Positions 10,620 through 21,338 of a stretch of 64,000 bases of DNA are shown here, piece after piece. The stretch's first letter is position 1. Every line of letters starts with the position of its first letter. This DNA is from Limonium bicolor. Its lineage: Eukaryota; Streptophyta; Magnoliopsida; Caryophyllales; Plumbaginaceae. A program made the translations under genes and the position numbers. The notes below the pieces were generated by a model. The model was not told where the DNA came from and searched no databases. It worked only from the letters and a program-made list of their open reading frames with translations. Location of the stretch: assembly GCA_023374045.1 (NCBI GenBank), contig CM041777.1, forward strand, positions 86,174,300 through 86,238,299, read 5' to 3'.

Positions 10620-11361
10620 CGGGAGCACCTTGGTCATCATATATGTCAGTTAGGTTGAGGTATGCGTGTAGACAACATCCACCAATCTTTCTTGTATCTT
10701 GTCTCGAACAAAATGAAAATCAATTTCTATGTGTTTTGTGCACTCATGAAAAACCGGATTCCGAGCGTTATGAATACCTGATTGATTGTCACACTTTATG
10801 GGTATATGTGTGATATTAACAACATCAAGTTCATGCAATATCCGACTGAGCCAGACGAGTTCTGCCATGACACACCATAATGATCGATATTCTACCTCTA
10901 CACTAGATAGAGAAACTGTTGCTTGTTTCTTTGTCTTTTCAAGAAATTGGACTACTTCCAAGGATAATAAAGTAGCTTGAAATAGTTTCCTTGTGTTTGG
11001 GCATGCATCCCAGTCTGAGACACAGTATGCTATAAGGTCAAGTTGAGATGTGGGTGATTTATTAAAAATGATACCATAGGTCATGGTTCTTTTTACATAA
11101 CACAATGCATGTATTGTTGCTTCCATGTGCACATCACAAGGGCGTTGCATGAACTGACTCAAAACTTGTACTATGAAACACATATTTGGATGAGTGTTTG
11201 AGAATGCCTATTGTATGGAGAAGTTGATTCCCCACTGCCATAGGCCTGGTCGTAGCCTGATGTGTGTCACAATCATACTCTTTGACCAAATCCATGCAGA
11301 ACTTACGTGGTGTTATAGTAGGAACGCACTCTACCCCTAGAAAATAAAGTAAGTCTCCCAA
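10620..11361 (-). pseudogene. Copia RNase H and RT thumb region
   Basis: The frame 11183-10650 (177 residues) carries the copia RNase H signature. It has a Tyr-Cys-x-Ser-Asp-Trp-Asp block near residue 52, then a VSLSSVEVEYRSL block, and NQSGIHNARNPVFHECTKHI near the C-terminus. The overlapping frame 11361-11134 holds the preceding MGDLLYFLGVE-type segment. In intact elements these are one continuous RT-RNase H frame; here a frameshift separates them. The usual Ala in the S-S-A-E-A-E-Y motif is Val at both positions. This is a decayed copy and no product is expected. Confidence 0.8.
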
Positions 11362-11369
11362 GTCCTTTA

Positions 11370-12060
11370 TTTTAAAGTTATGTTAAGAGCTTATTTGACA
11401 TCATTAATATCCTCCTGGAATTACCGACCAACAGCATATCATCAACATATACGCAAGGTACAATTGATGATTACCATGTTTTTTATAGAACAAGGAATAA
11501 TCATTTTTATTGTTGGAAGCCAAGAGTTGTGATGAATTCATCTAACTTTGAGAACCATTGTCATGAAGCATGTTTTAGTCTGTACAATGACTTCTTAAGG
11601 AGACAGGCTATGTTGCACCCTACAGTAGCAATACCCTGAGGAAGTTTCATGTAAACTTCTTCATCGAGATACCCTACTTCACGTCCAACTGATTTATGAT
11701 CAAGCTTTTGTTAAGAGCTATCGTGATAACAGCTCGGGTTGTGGTCATCTTCACCATAGGAGAGAATGTCTCATGATAGTCAAAGCCATGTCGTTGTGTA
11801 AAGCCTTAAGCAACAGAGCGGGCTTTGTATCTCTTCAATGTCCCAGCTGATTTGAGTTTGATCTTGTACACCCATTTGTAGCCAACTACTTTCTTACCCT
11901 TGGGTAAATCAATGATTGTCCAAGTTCATTTTTTACCCAAGTCCGCAATTCACATTGCATGGCCTCAGACCATTCTAAATACTTAACAGCCTCTTGGTAG
12001 TTCTCCGGTTCTTCTATTTGTCCAATAGGAAATGAAACAATATTTCTTGTTATTGCTACA
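11370..12060 (-). pseudogene. Copia reverse transcriptase remnant
   Basis: There is no long open frame, but the minus strand spells RT blocks in order. An N-terminal part lies around 11860-11930, a block near 11560-11640 resembles SLYRLKHASRQW, and the catalytic YVDDMLLVGN block is at about 11425-11455. Stops and shifts interrupt all of it. This is the polymerase part of the element's former pol gene. Confidence 0.65.
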
Positions 12061-12239
12061 GCAAAAGACTTACTAGGTCATGTGTCTATAAGACTTTAAC
12101 AAGCAATAAGATTGTTCTTCTTTTTTGCATGACCAAAAACATGTTCTTCAAGTATGTCATTGAAAACAGTATTGCACACGTAATCTTCAAGATAACTAGT
12201 TTTGTGAGTTTCCCTGTGAGACTAACAAAGCCTGTCCTC

Positions 12240-13180
12240 TTATGTTGGAACTATGTCTGTGTTATCATTTTGTTCATGCACATTCTCTCTACAAAAATTG
12301 GCTTCATGGTTTGTGTTGTCTTTGTATGGAGTAGAGTGAGCCGATTCAACATTTTCTTTATCGAACGCCCAACCATGTGGCATATTATCCATTATTTCTT
12401 TATCAACAGTATCTTTGAGACTGTTATGTCGAAACGGAAAAATACAAGCATGAAACTTTACATCTCGACACGTTTCTAGCTTTCTGGTTGTCATGCTCAA
12501 AACCTTGTGCCCCTTTTTTCTTGGCTCTTCTCCTAAATAAACACAAGTCACTGCTCTAAGGTTAAACTTGTTTCCTTTGTCTCCCACTATGGCTTTCTAA
12601 AAGGCTTGATATCATCATTTGTTAACTTAATGCTATGAAAATCTTAGAATGGTGGTTTGCCTCCCAAAGCCTTAGTAGGAAATCTATTAATGAGATACGT
12701 GGCATGAAGAATGCACTCACTCCAGTATTCAATTGGAGCTTGTGACTGAAAGAATATAGCTCTTGTAGGAGATATTTGTGTTTCCTTTATACTACTGCAT
12801 TTTGCTGAGGAGTGTGAGCACAAGTCGTCTAGTGAATATTCCTACCTGGGCATAGAATTCCCTTCATTGGAATTCCTGAGTTCTTTAGCATTGTCACTTG
12901 TAACTACCTTGATTTTGCTATCAAATTGTCTCTCCACCATTCTAAAAAAATATACAATTGCTATCCACGTTTCTCCTTTCTGTTTCAACATTTGGACCAA
13001 GGTAACTCTTGTTTTATCATCAATGAAGTAAACGAAATATTTGTATCTGTTGTACGTGCTTGTCTTGAAAGGACCCCACACATCTAGATGTATCAATATC
13101 AAAGGCTTTAGTTGTTTTAATTTCGGAATGTCCAAAAGGGAGCCTTTCTGCCCGTGATTTGTAACATATGTCAAAAGCAA
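12240..13180 (-). pseudogene. Copia integrase remnant
   Basis: The frame 13180-12842 (112 residues) contains the integrase core. It includes HLDVWGPFKTSTYNRYKYFV, an FIDDKTRVT block and TSDNAKEL, which carry the first and second catalytic Asp positions. The third (Glu) block is not in an open frame. The frame 12587-12240 resembles the integrase C-terminal region with a CVYLG block. Indels separate the pieces. Confidence 0.7.
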
Positions 13181-13217
13181 AATCAGAAGAAAATTTATTT
13201 TGTTTTTTTAATTGCTT

Positions 13218-13790
13218 CTAAACTAGATTTTGGTAAGGTACATGCCCCACCTTTACATGTATTGCTTCTGCAGCCTTTGTAACAAAACTTACAAGGCTCA
13301 TATCACTACTAGCTATGAGCCCATCTCCACTTGAAAACCACTGATTTATTCTCTTCTGATGCAGCACATACAGTCCGTCTTGGTCCAGCCCAATCACCTC
13401 AGTTCTCTTGGTAATAGGGTCCTGAATTAGACAATTATTAACACCAAAAATCAGAGGATGTTGAGCCTGTTTAACCATCTTCTTAACAAAGATCAAGTTA
13501 AACATGAAGTCTGGTATAAACAGAACTCCTTTCAGCCAAAAATTATTTCTTAATCTCACATCTCCCACCATATTCACTTCGTGGGGTCTCCGATCAGCCA
13601 GAACTACAAACCGTTTATAACTCAAAAAATTTCAATTGACAAACAAGTCTCGTGCCCTAGACATATGGTTCGTAGCACTAGTGTCCATAATGCATTTACC
13701 AGTAAACCCACTATTGATATACAAAGCTTTGCTCACAACACATAATTTACTTGTAGAAAAGGCAAATCAGTGTCACACCCCCCTTTGGAT
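13218..13790 (-). pseudogene. Copia protease and pre-integrase remnant
   Basis: The frame 13625-13218 (135 residues) has the LKGVLFIPDFMFNLIFVKKM block that follows the protease active site in copia polyproteins. Just upstream, at about 13690-13640, the minus strand spells MDTSATNHMS. This is the active-site segment with Ser where the DTG/DSG glycine belongs. No gag or zinc knuckle is found between here and the primer site at 13838, so gag has been deleted. Confidence 0.65.
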
Positions 13791-13826
13791 CCGCCACTCT
13801 CGCCATTGATGTTGCACATTAACCTC

Positions 13827-13838
13827 GCTCTAATACCA
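13827..13838 (-). promoter_or_regulatory. Primer-binding site, tRNA-iMet type
   Basis: The minus strand reads TGGTATTAGAGC, one change from the TGGTATCAGAGC common in plant copia elements. It directly abuts the LTR. Confidence 0.7.
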
Positions 13839-13951
13839 TAACAGAAGAGAAGATCAAGAGGAAAGTTTGCAAAAAGAAGGAGAATCTTATTACATGGGCT
13901 AATCAGGTGGGATGGGTTTTGTGTTTGGGCAGTCACCCCACTATTCCAATA
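13839..13951 (-). repeat. 5' LTR of copia element, internally deleted (113 bp)
   Basis: The outer and inner ends match the 328-bp 3' LTR, but the middle ~215 bp are absent. It ends CCAATA on the plus strand next to the CTCTT target duplicate at 13952-13956. Confidence 0.7.
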
Positions 13952-13956
13952 CTCTT

Positions 13957-15039
13957 AACCTAGTATTCTTTGACCCCTCGAGTTTGTACTTGGTTCATTA
14001 GTGTCCTAATCACTCCTACTCCATACTGGATTAGGATCCTGAGCTTCCTGTCAGACCATAAGACCCATTTTTCATTCGCGTATATAACAACATTGTTGGT
14101 TGGCTAAAAAATCGACATTGTTAACTTCTTGTGGCTTATAGAACTAAACAAAACCAAAATAATCCCCTTATAAAAAAAAACAAAACCAAAATAACATATT
14201 TGCTTAAATTGACGAGGCTTCCAAGAGATGATTATCCTGATAATCTGGTTGAAGAGAGTAAAGATGTTCCATAAGATCCCTACTTTTGATCCCATTTCAA
14301 CAAAAACAGTCCGAGGCTCCGTTATGCTTATCTCGAACATCACCACCAAAAGCATCGCTGATTGCATAATGAACCTCATGGGAACGCATTACCAAGTTTA
14401 TAGTGGTGATGGTGGAAGATGGGTATGGTGTTGAGGTTGAAGTGAGAATGTAGTGAAGTCGATGGTTGGGGGTAAAACAGAGGACGATTTGAGCGGTGAA
14501 TGAAAACAATTTAGGGTTGCACAAGTGACGGTAAGGTAGTAATGGTTTTTTATGTGGCTGGTCGATGGATTGGTATGTCAGTGGTATGTTTTGATGACAT
14601 ATTTACAACATTCTGAAGTGGTTTTTTGTTTGGGTATTTTGTGGGTTATGTCATTTTCTTTTAATAAATGAAACACTCATAAAAACAGTCATAAATATGT
14701 CAAAACAAAAACATAACATGTTTTCCTACCGGTTTAAATATCCTGCATTTTCAACCGTCTAGAATCTCATACATTTTGTTTAAGTTGTCTGTTTTGTCTG
14801 GTATGTGGATCCTCCCATGAAAAATATCATGATGTGTAATCTCGTTACATAAGAAAATGATATATGGGAGTATATATATACGCGATATTCCATTTTTACA
14901 AATAAATAATTTTAACTATATTTTATAAACAAAAATGTATGTAACAGTAAAATAAATTTAATAGTAAAATTACAAACGTAAATCGGTAGATTCTATTTGA
15001 TAATAAAAAGATAAATTAATATTTATACATCTTGCAGAT
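13957..15039. other. Unassigned intergenic DNA
   Basis: Only short ORFs are present (14104-14379 minus, 14228-14434 plus and 14297-14524 minus, mutually overlapping) and none is recognisable. The stretch 14820-15030 is AT-rich. I see no repeat boundaries. Confidence 0.4.
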
Positions 15040-16105
15040 CTGGTAATTCAGGTCACTCGGGTCGGGTTCGGTTTAGGTTGGTTTGGGTTGGGTTGGGTCG
15101 GGTCAATTATAGATATGTAATATTCGGTTATTTTGGATCGAGTCGGGTTCATCTGGTTTAAATTAGATTTGGGTGACTTCGGTTTGGTTGATTTCAGGTT
15201 CGGGTGACTTCGGTTCGGGTTATAAGTCTTTTGGATATTCAGTTTTTTGGGGTTATGGGCCAATTCGGGTGATTTATTCAAGTTAGGTTTGGTTAACAAA
15301 AAAATTAAAGTACGAATGTAAGCATGTTGGAGATCAAGTGTGGTGATTTTCATATTCGGCTTCAATTTTGTTAATATAGTGTTAGTTTGATCAAAATCAA
15401 GAGTACTATTGTGTATTAGCTTGACATAATCTAATTAGAGGTGAATTTTATATATGAATATTTAACTATAGATTTCTAAAGTGAATCGACCCAATTACAG
15501 TAAAATTTTGTAAATCAATGAAAAATATTTGACACTCAACTAGTGTGCCGCCCATTGCTGCCTCGCACGCGCACCGCCTGTCGCCGCCTTACGCGCATGT
15601 CAGATGTCGCCGCTTCGCGCGCACCACCCGTTGTCATCATTCTCACGTTTTGTAATATTTTATTATTTTATGGAGTGTCTTCATGGACATGGTAAAGACA
15701 TTACTCGTGACGAACAAACACTACATAGCTCAAAGATCAATAAGTGTCATGTATTTGATTGTAAAAAAATATTACTTACAAACCTTGACAGGTTCCACCA
15801 GTACTATTATGGTAGCACTCTAAAGTTTCATTATGTATTTTTTGTTTCTAGATTATTGTTTATGTTGGAATAAATATATTTAGGCTTTAACAAAGTATTC
15901 GGGTGAGTTCGGTTCAAGTTAATTCGGATCGGATGAATTCAATTCGGGTGAGTTCAGTTCGGGTGAGTTTGAGTTGTACCAAACTACAGTTTGATTCGGT
16001 TTTGGTTCAGATCAGTTCGGATTTTCGGGTCACATTTCAGGTCACATCATTCGGTTAAAATTCGCCTCGAATCAAGTTGGGTCAGGTTTTCAGGTGCGGG
16101 TTACT
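15040..16105. repeat. Degenerate TCGGGT/TTCGGT-type low-complexity repeats
   Basis: Two blocks, 15040-15300 and 15900-16105, consist of loosely repeated TTCGGGT, TCGGGTTC and GGTTTGGGT words on the plus strand. A less repetitive middle has a short GC-rich patch at 15548-15640. The blocks look like degenerate telomere-like or TE-derived simple repeats. The ORFs they generate are not credible genes. Confidence 0.5.
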
Positions 16106-16115
16106 TTTGCCAGGG

Positions 16116-16523
16116 GAAAATTCACGAGATACCACTGTTTTCTTTTGTAGTTCACAATATACCCCTGTGTTTTTCATAATTCAACTTTAAACATGCTTAA
16201 ATGTTGTCCAAAATTGATGAAACTTTACATGGACGATGTTAAAGTGTTATATTTTGGTCCAATATCAAATTTGAAGCTTTTTAAGCTCACATGTGACCTG
16301 TGGGACCCAATGAATATGTGACTGTTCATTGGGTCCCACAGATCACATGTGAGCTTAAAAAACTTCAAATTTGATATTGGACCAAAATATAACACTTTAG
16401 CATCGTCCATGTAAAGTTTCATCAATTTTGGATAACATTTAAACATGTTTAAAGTTGAATTACTAAAATCACAGGGGTATATTGTGAATTACGAAAGAAA
16501 ACAAGGGTATCTCGTGAATTTTC
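16116..16523. mobile_element. Foldback MITE, 408 bp, near-perfect hairpin
   Basis: Arms 16116-16314 and 16325-16523 are reverse complements, each 199 bp with roughly a dozen mismatches and no net length difference. They are separated by a 10-base loop. The outer ends are GAAAATTCACGAGATACC and its complement. There is no coding capacity. I find no clear target-site duplication, so the superfamily is undetermined; long arms and lack of ORF fit a foldback or Mutator-like MITE. A transcript through it would form a ~200-bp duplex. Confidence 0.85.
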
Positions 16524-16875
16524 ACTATTTTTTTTCCAATCTATTTCCACTGAGGTGATGTCTAATCATGTCCACTCTCATCCACACAGGACTCTGATTT
16601 ATTGGGTAGAAGTGGGTATTTATGTACTGACGGTGGGCTTATTATACTATCTTATGCCTGTTATGTATTGGACCTGAAGTTAGTGTTCATGTGGGTTCAA
16701 TTGTGGGCTAGAATCCACAGATTTCAAAGTTTCTGGGTATAATTGGGCGTTAAATTCAACCCATCCTATAGGGTCAGGTGTACAACTTGAATACTGCATA
16801 ATAATAATTCGTATACTGGATCTATTTCCGCCATACTTGAGATCTACAGCTAGTCGTAATGAGAAATAGAGAACT
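16524..16875. other. Unassigned intergenic DNA
   Basis: There is no gene, repeat boundary or RNA feature that I can support. The stretch separates the MITE from the left end of the MULE. Confidence 0.4.
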
Positions 16876-17658
16876 GAACTCGTTCGCTCAGTCGAGTTTT
16901 CACTTGCTCAGTCGGAAATTTAAAAAACTTACCATTTTGCCCTTACCCTTAAATTCTCCTATATATACACCTTTACCCTCTATTCTCTCTCCAAAATTTC
17001 AAAATCTCAAAACTCTCTATCTCTCTAGAATTCTCTCGACTTCTCTCTAGAAGCGGTCACCGGAGCGGGAGCGGGAACGGGAGCGGAAGAAAAGCCGGTG
17101 CTCAAGTCATCATTCTGTTAGTACGATCTACAAAATCAGGTTCTTTCTGTCATAATTTACAGTTTTTTAGCGTAGAATAGCAGTAAAAGTAGCAAAATTA
17201 GTAGAAAACAGTAGACGAATTCGGAAACGGGGGAGGAAGAACAGCCGGCGCAGGCGCCGGCCACAATGAGTGCGCGCGGCGCGCGGTTGGAGAGGAGGGC
17301 GCTGGCGCGGTGTGATGCGTGGGCGGCCGGCGGTCGAGGGGTGGGCGCGGGCGCGGAGGTCGAGGGTGGGCGCGGGCGCGGAGGTCGAGGAGTAGGCGCG
17401 GGCGCCGGGTTGGCTGGGTGGGCGCGGGCGCCGGTTTGGCTGGGTCGGCGCGGGCGCTTGTTTTTCAAACCGCTGTATTTTCTTCGTTATTGCTCCGTTT
17501 TTCGAACCGTTTGCGCCGTTGCGTTTGTCTCTTCGTGTACTTTACGATGATATACTTTGTTGATTATTTTCATGCGTTATGTGAGATTTATTTTAAAGTA
17601 CGTAATATTAGGGTTTAAGAGTAGCACTTCGTGAGTAACGACGTTTTTCTGCTTAGGG
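16876..17658. repeat. Left terminal inverted repeat of MULE
   Basis: CGCTCAGTCG occurs at 16885-16894, and a nearby variant GCTCAGTCGG follows ~20 bases later. A TATATATA box lies at ~16962, followed by a CT-rich leader. A GC-rich block (17222-17460) is built from GGCGCGGGCGC words with a ~30-bp quasi-period. The inner end is TTTCTGCTTAGGG. A splice donor (CAG|GTTCTTTC near 17140) and the TTAG end suggest that the GC block lies inside a 5' intron of the plus-strand gene. ORFs within the GC block are low-complexity artefacts. Confidence 0.75.
16960..16968 (+). promoter_or_regulatory. TATA box of plus-strand MULE gene
   Basis: CTATATATA is followed within ~40 bases by a long CT-rich stretch typical of plant leaders. 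It points into the element, toward the Plant Mobile Domain gene. Confidence 0.45.
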
Positions 17659-17830
17659 CGGTCATACATTGTATACCTCTATTATGCGTGTTTTAATCAG
17701 TTCCAGGATTTGTATGAATTTGTTTATGACGTTGAACTACTGAGATGCATGTATGACCGGTATTGACTAACCTCGACCGGTCTTGACTAACTGTAAAAAT
17801 AGTATGACTAAATTCTACGGTAAACAACAG

Positions 17831-20548
17831 ATGGCGGGAGGAAAGGGCAAGGGTTTGCTTGGTAGGTTCGGTCTGGGTAAGGGTAAGTCGATTTCTGACC
17901 GAGGCGAGAGTTCATCACACCCTCGTGTGAGCGGGCCTGATGCTGCTGCTGCAGAGAGGAGGCATACACAGTACGCTACAGCTTCGTCCAGGAAGCGTAG
18001 GGAGATTGAGTTTCTACGAGCCCGTGAGGAGAGGATGCGGGCGGAGTTTGAGCTGGAGCAGGGGGAGGAGGAGGAGGAGGAGGAGCAGCAGGAGCAGGAG
18101 GAGGAGCAGGAGGTGGACCAGATGCATAGTGTGGATCTGGACTCATTGATCGGCGATGGGACGCTGGTCGTGAGGTCTGATAGTCCTGATTGGCCTACTC
18201 CTGGACAGAGTGGGGCCGGAGACGCACGTCATCACGAGGCTGACGCTGATGACGAGGACATAGATGAGCCGGTTGCTGAGGTGGCCACACGGGTGCGCCG
18301 TCGTCGCCGGTCCCCAGTACATGGTCCGGCAGAGGGGGTGGCGCAGATGCCGGCTTCTGATGCTTGGTTGCTTGGGCAGACTCCAGTGCCCGGAGGCCCT
18401 CAGGATACGAGTTTGATCCCGAGTTTCGGTGGTCACGTCGCGCTTGACGTGTGGCGAGGAGTGGTATGTTTCCCGTCTGGTAATAGATTCCATAAAATTT
18501 AAGATTGTTTAGGAAATGGTTAATATAGTGTGAACTCAATCATAAATATTCAACAGGAGAAGGGATGTCTTAGCTTCAAGCCTAAGACGAAGTATTTGGA
18601 GGCGTGGACTCCGAGTACATTGAGGCACCCAGAGTCTCTAGCAGCGGTCGAGGATAGCGGACTTGCGCATCTTGTCGACATAGCGCATGGTTGTTTTGAC
18701 CTCGCGCTCCTCTCAGCGTTCGTGGAGAGATGGCAGCCTGACACGAACTCCTTTCACATGCCATTCGGAGAGATGACTATTACTCTCCACGACGTCTACC
18801 ACATTTTGGGTATCCCCATCACTGGCATGGCGATTTCGTACCAGCCCGAGGATGGCGCCCGGGTCGGCATAGCGGCCCCACCATTACATGTTCTCATCCC
18901 CCACTTCCTACGGCTGTTTGCCGCGGCGGACCAGCAGGAGCTGATAGACTGTAGGTTCCTGGAGAAGAGCCAGGTACGTTACCGAGCTCTTCATGATACT
19001 TGTGGCGGTCCATACTGTACCCCACTTCAGGAGATGACGGCGTTCCTCTGGTGGCTGGTGTCCCACTCATTGATCATCGACAAGGGCGGGGATCGTGTTA
19101 TGCCCTCGTCCTACTGGCCGATCCGTGACCCTAGTAGGGTCCACTTGTATGCGTGGGGGACCGGGACACTGGCATACCTGTACCGACAGCTCGGCATCGC
19201 TTCCCGGGCGGATACACGTCAGCTGGCTGGTTGCCTGACGTTGTTTCAGGTGAGAACTTGATTGTGAGCTCACGAGTTAAGTATTGTAAACTTATTGATT
19301 GACTATGTTGGCTAATGTTTTCGGATGATCACCGCAGTGCTGGATCTATGAGTACTTCCCCATGTTCAGACCGGAGCCCCTTTCAGACTGGGATGGTTGC
19401 TCCCCGGCGGCGGCGAGGTGGCCTCGTTACACGAGGAATTTGATGGACGATGAGAGGCTACGTTTCGTGAGGGGGCGGCTGGACATGATGTCCTCCTACT
19501 GGGTACGAGTTGCTTAGCGATTGTAGTAATTAAAGTTGACGGTTAACGTATCGTTGCAAACATTGTTTCTCCATTTAAGTTTTATTGTTTTCTTAAATGA
19601 AACGTAGGTTGTTTGCTGCCATTTTGAGGCAGAGGGTGCCCTCGTATCACACAGGCGCGCTCTTCCGGTCATTATGGCACCATACAGTTCTTGGATATTG
19701 CTGAGCCGTATATGCCCGAGCGGTGTCTGCGCCAGTTTGGATACATGCAGACTATCCCCCCTCAGCCTATCAGACCCGACAGGCCATTATCGTCCCAGAC
19801 ATGGGAAGACGTACCTTGCTTCGTACGACTACGGACAGCCGTGTGGGACAACACGACAGGGCCCAGCAGGTGGAGGTTTCCTCTGGCACGTGCGGATATG
19901 CCATGGGCCGTGGCTCCGGATTACATCCGGTGGTTCCAGCGCGTTTCTCATGTTCAGGTGCGTCCCCTGGGAGCGACGGTGGCCCAGTACAACGACGATA
20001 GGATCAGCTCCAGGTAAATACTTAGTCTTGTTAATTTTTTTTGTTTGTAATTGTTTTAAATACTAACTTCACATTTATACCTTACTGCAGTATTGGGATG
20101 AGACAGCGCCGCTTATCATGAGTCTCGCACCGGAGAACAACCCGGGTTGGCCCACGGGTTTCCCCCCCTGGGCGGCTGATATACGCTGGAGATGGCCTTT
20201 GAGTACGTGCCGGCTTAATGTCCCGACCACCCCTGATTCGGCCACACGTCACAGGAACCCTAACCAGCCTCGTGCTGGCATGGAGTGGTACATCGCGGGG
20301 CATCGCACCAGAGGCCTTAGGCCTAGAGGGAGGGTATGTACCGTAGGCACATGGAGCAGGCGCGTCGTGGTGGGGGTGATGGTGGGCGCGGTGATTCTGA
20401 TGGACCGGGTGATGGGAGGGGAGGACATGGTGATGGGAGGGGTGGGCTTGTGATGGCAGGGACGACATCTGGTAGTGGTTCTGGGGCGGGTGGTGGTGGT
20501 GGTGAGTATGGTAGGGGTGGGTATAGTGGTGGTGGGTTTGGATATTAG
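17831..20548 (+). pseudogene. Plant Mobile Domain (MAIN-like) gene in MULE, multi-exon, 3' part damaged
   Basis: Exon 1 (17831-18463) encodes a Gly/Lys-rich start (MAGGKGKGLLG), an Arg/Glu coiled stretch and a long Glu/Gln run. Exon 2 (18557-19249) joins in phase through GT...AG borders and carries the Plant Mobile Domain core with FHMPFGEMTITLHDVYHILG. Exon 3 (19338-19502) begins CWIYEYFPMF, also in phase. Exon 4 (about 19609-20013) has an LDIAEPYMPERCLRQFGYMQ segment typical of the domain, but it is reached only through a frameshift near 19670-19690. A last exon from 20091 ends in a Gly/Arg/Tyr-rich tail after another frame change near 20335, stopping at 20548. ATG 17831 is preferred; 17804 is possible. 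MAIN-like proteins act in plant development and silencing, and the domain often rides in transposons. Whether the breaks are decay or sequence error is unclear. Confidence 0.7.
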
Positions 20549-20671
20549 TAGAGTTATTAGTTTATGTTGTTTTTGAACATTCTGTATTGATGCTTAAACT
20601 GATGTGGTTATTGTAATTTTAATTTATGTTTATTTCATTTTTAAATAATTCATTCTTGTTTATGTCATTAG

Positions 20672-21124
20672 GATGTCAATTCCCTTTGCAATTCACGTGA
20701 ACCATTACCCGCACTCAATGAATACGGGGCACGGTTCCAACGTGCTCCGGGATGGGCAGTGATCAATACAGAAATTAGAACTCCGAGAAGTGTTAACCAC
20801 CTAACAGCTTCATTAAATCAAATTGTCAGATCACATTTTGATAATCAGCAACTCAACGTCTTTTCCATTGTCTACCTTAGGATGGACCAAGATCTGTACA
20901 ACGACTCTATCGTCGATTTACTAACCGATGCGGACGTATGCATGATGTTGCAGAACTTCTTAGACCTTGGAGAAATAATGGAAAGAGTTAGGATTCTTGT
21001 GAAGTATGAAGATGATTCAGACTTCGAAGACCTAGATGTAATACGAAGCAGGGCTGAGGCGGACCGTAGGGAACACAATTCACGGTACAGGGCTAGTACG
21101 AGGAGACGACCTCCTCCCGCTTAA
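20672..21124 (+). CDS. Orphan exon-like ORF of unknown function
   Basis: A splice-acceptor-like TTATGTCATTAG precedes position 20672. An open frame runs from there to a stop at 21122-21124, ~150 residues. There is no good ATG at its head (GTG 20759 is internal), so it is more likely a 3' exon than a whole gene. It has an acidic middle (EDDSDFEDLD) and an Arg/Pro-rich C-terminus, and no domain I recognise. It lies on the same strand as, and just after, the Plant Mobile Domain gene. It may be its alternative last exon or a captured fragment. Confidence 0.35.
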   Translation, partial: DVNSLCNSREPLPALNEYGARFQRAPGWAVINTEIRTPRSVNHLTASLNQIVRSHFDNQQLNVFSIVYLRMDQDLYNDSIVDLLTDADVCMMLQNFLDLGEIMERVRILVKYEDDSDFEDLDVIRSRAEADRREHNSRYRASTRRRPPPA

Positions 21125-21338
21125 TCAGTGCATCCATATTTGGCTTTCATGTACTAGTAGTCATCACAACCGTTTTTTGTTTAAAGGTTTAAAATGATGT
21201 GTGTGTGGAATAAGTTGTAACATTATGAGAAATGATGTGTGAACAATGTTGATTGAAAATGAAACTCTAAAATATAATCGCTTTTGAAGTCTTAAAAATA
21301 TGTTTCAAATATGTGTACAATTAATTAGTAAAAAAACA
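21125..21338. other. 3' flank of orphan ORF
   Basis: AT-rich with no feature seen. It precedes the F-box tandem array. Confidence 0.35.

Larger units (their letters stand above)
10193..13951 (-). mobile_element. Decayed Ty1/copia element lacking gag, with TSD
   Basis: The complete boundaries are visible. CTCTT at 10188-10192 and 13952-13956 is a 5-bp target duplication. The 3' LTR is 10193-10520 with a polypurine tract beside it, and the 5' LTR is 13839-13951 with a tRNA-iMet-type primer site at 13827-13838. Domain order on the minus strand is protease, integrase, RT, RNase H, the copia order. The LTR ends read TA...TA instead of TG...CA. The 5' LTR lacks ~215 bp present in the 3' LTR. Gag is absent, since protease begins within ~40 bases of the primer site. 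Frameshifts and stops break every domain. Confidence 0.8.

Noticed and set aside
14104..14524. Overlapping minus-strand ORFs that might be a host gene fragment
   Set aside because: I could match neither frame to a known family, and both overlap a plus-strand ORF of similar length.
15048..15365. Asn/Pro-rich 105-residue minus-strand ORF
   Set aside because: Encoded by degenerate TCGGGT/TTGGGT-type repeats. Composition artefact.
17266..17618. Gly/Arg/Ala-rich ORFs in the left TIR and 26414-26643 in the right TIR
   Set aside because: Products of GC-rich repeat words, overlapping in several frames, and probably intronic.
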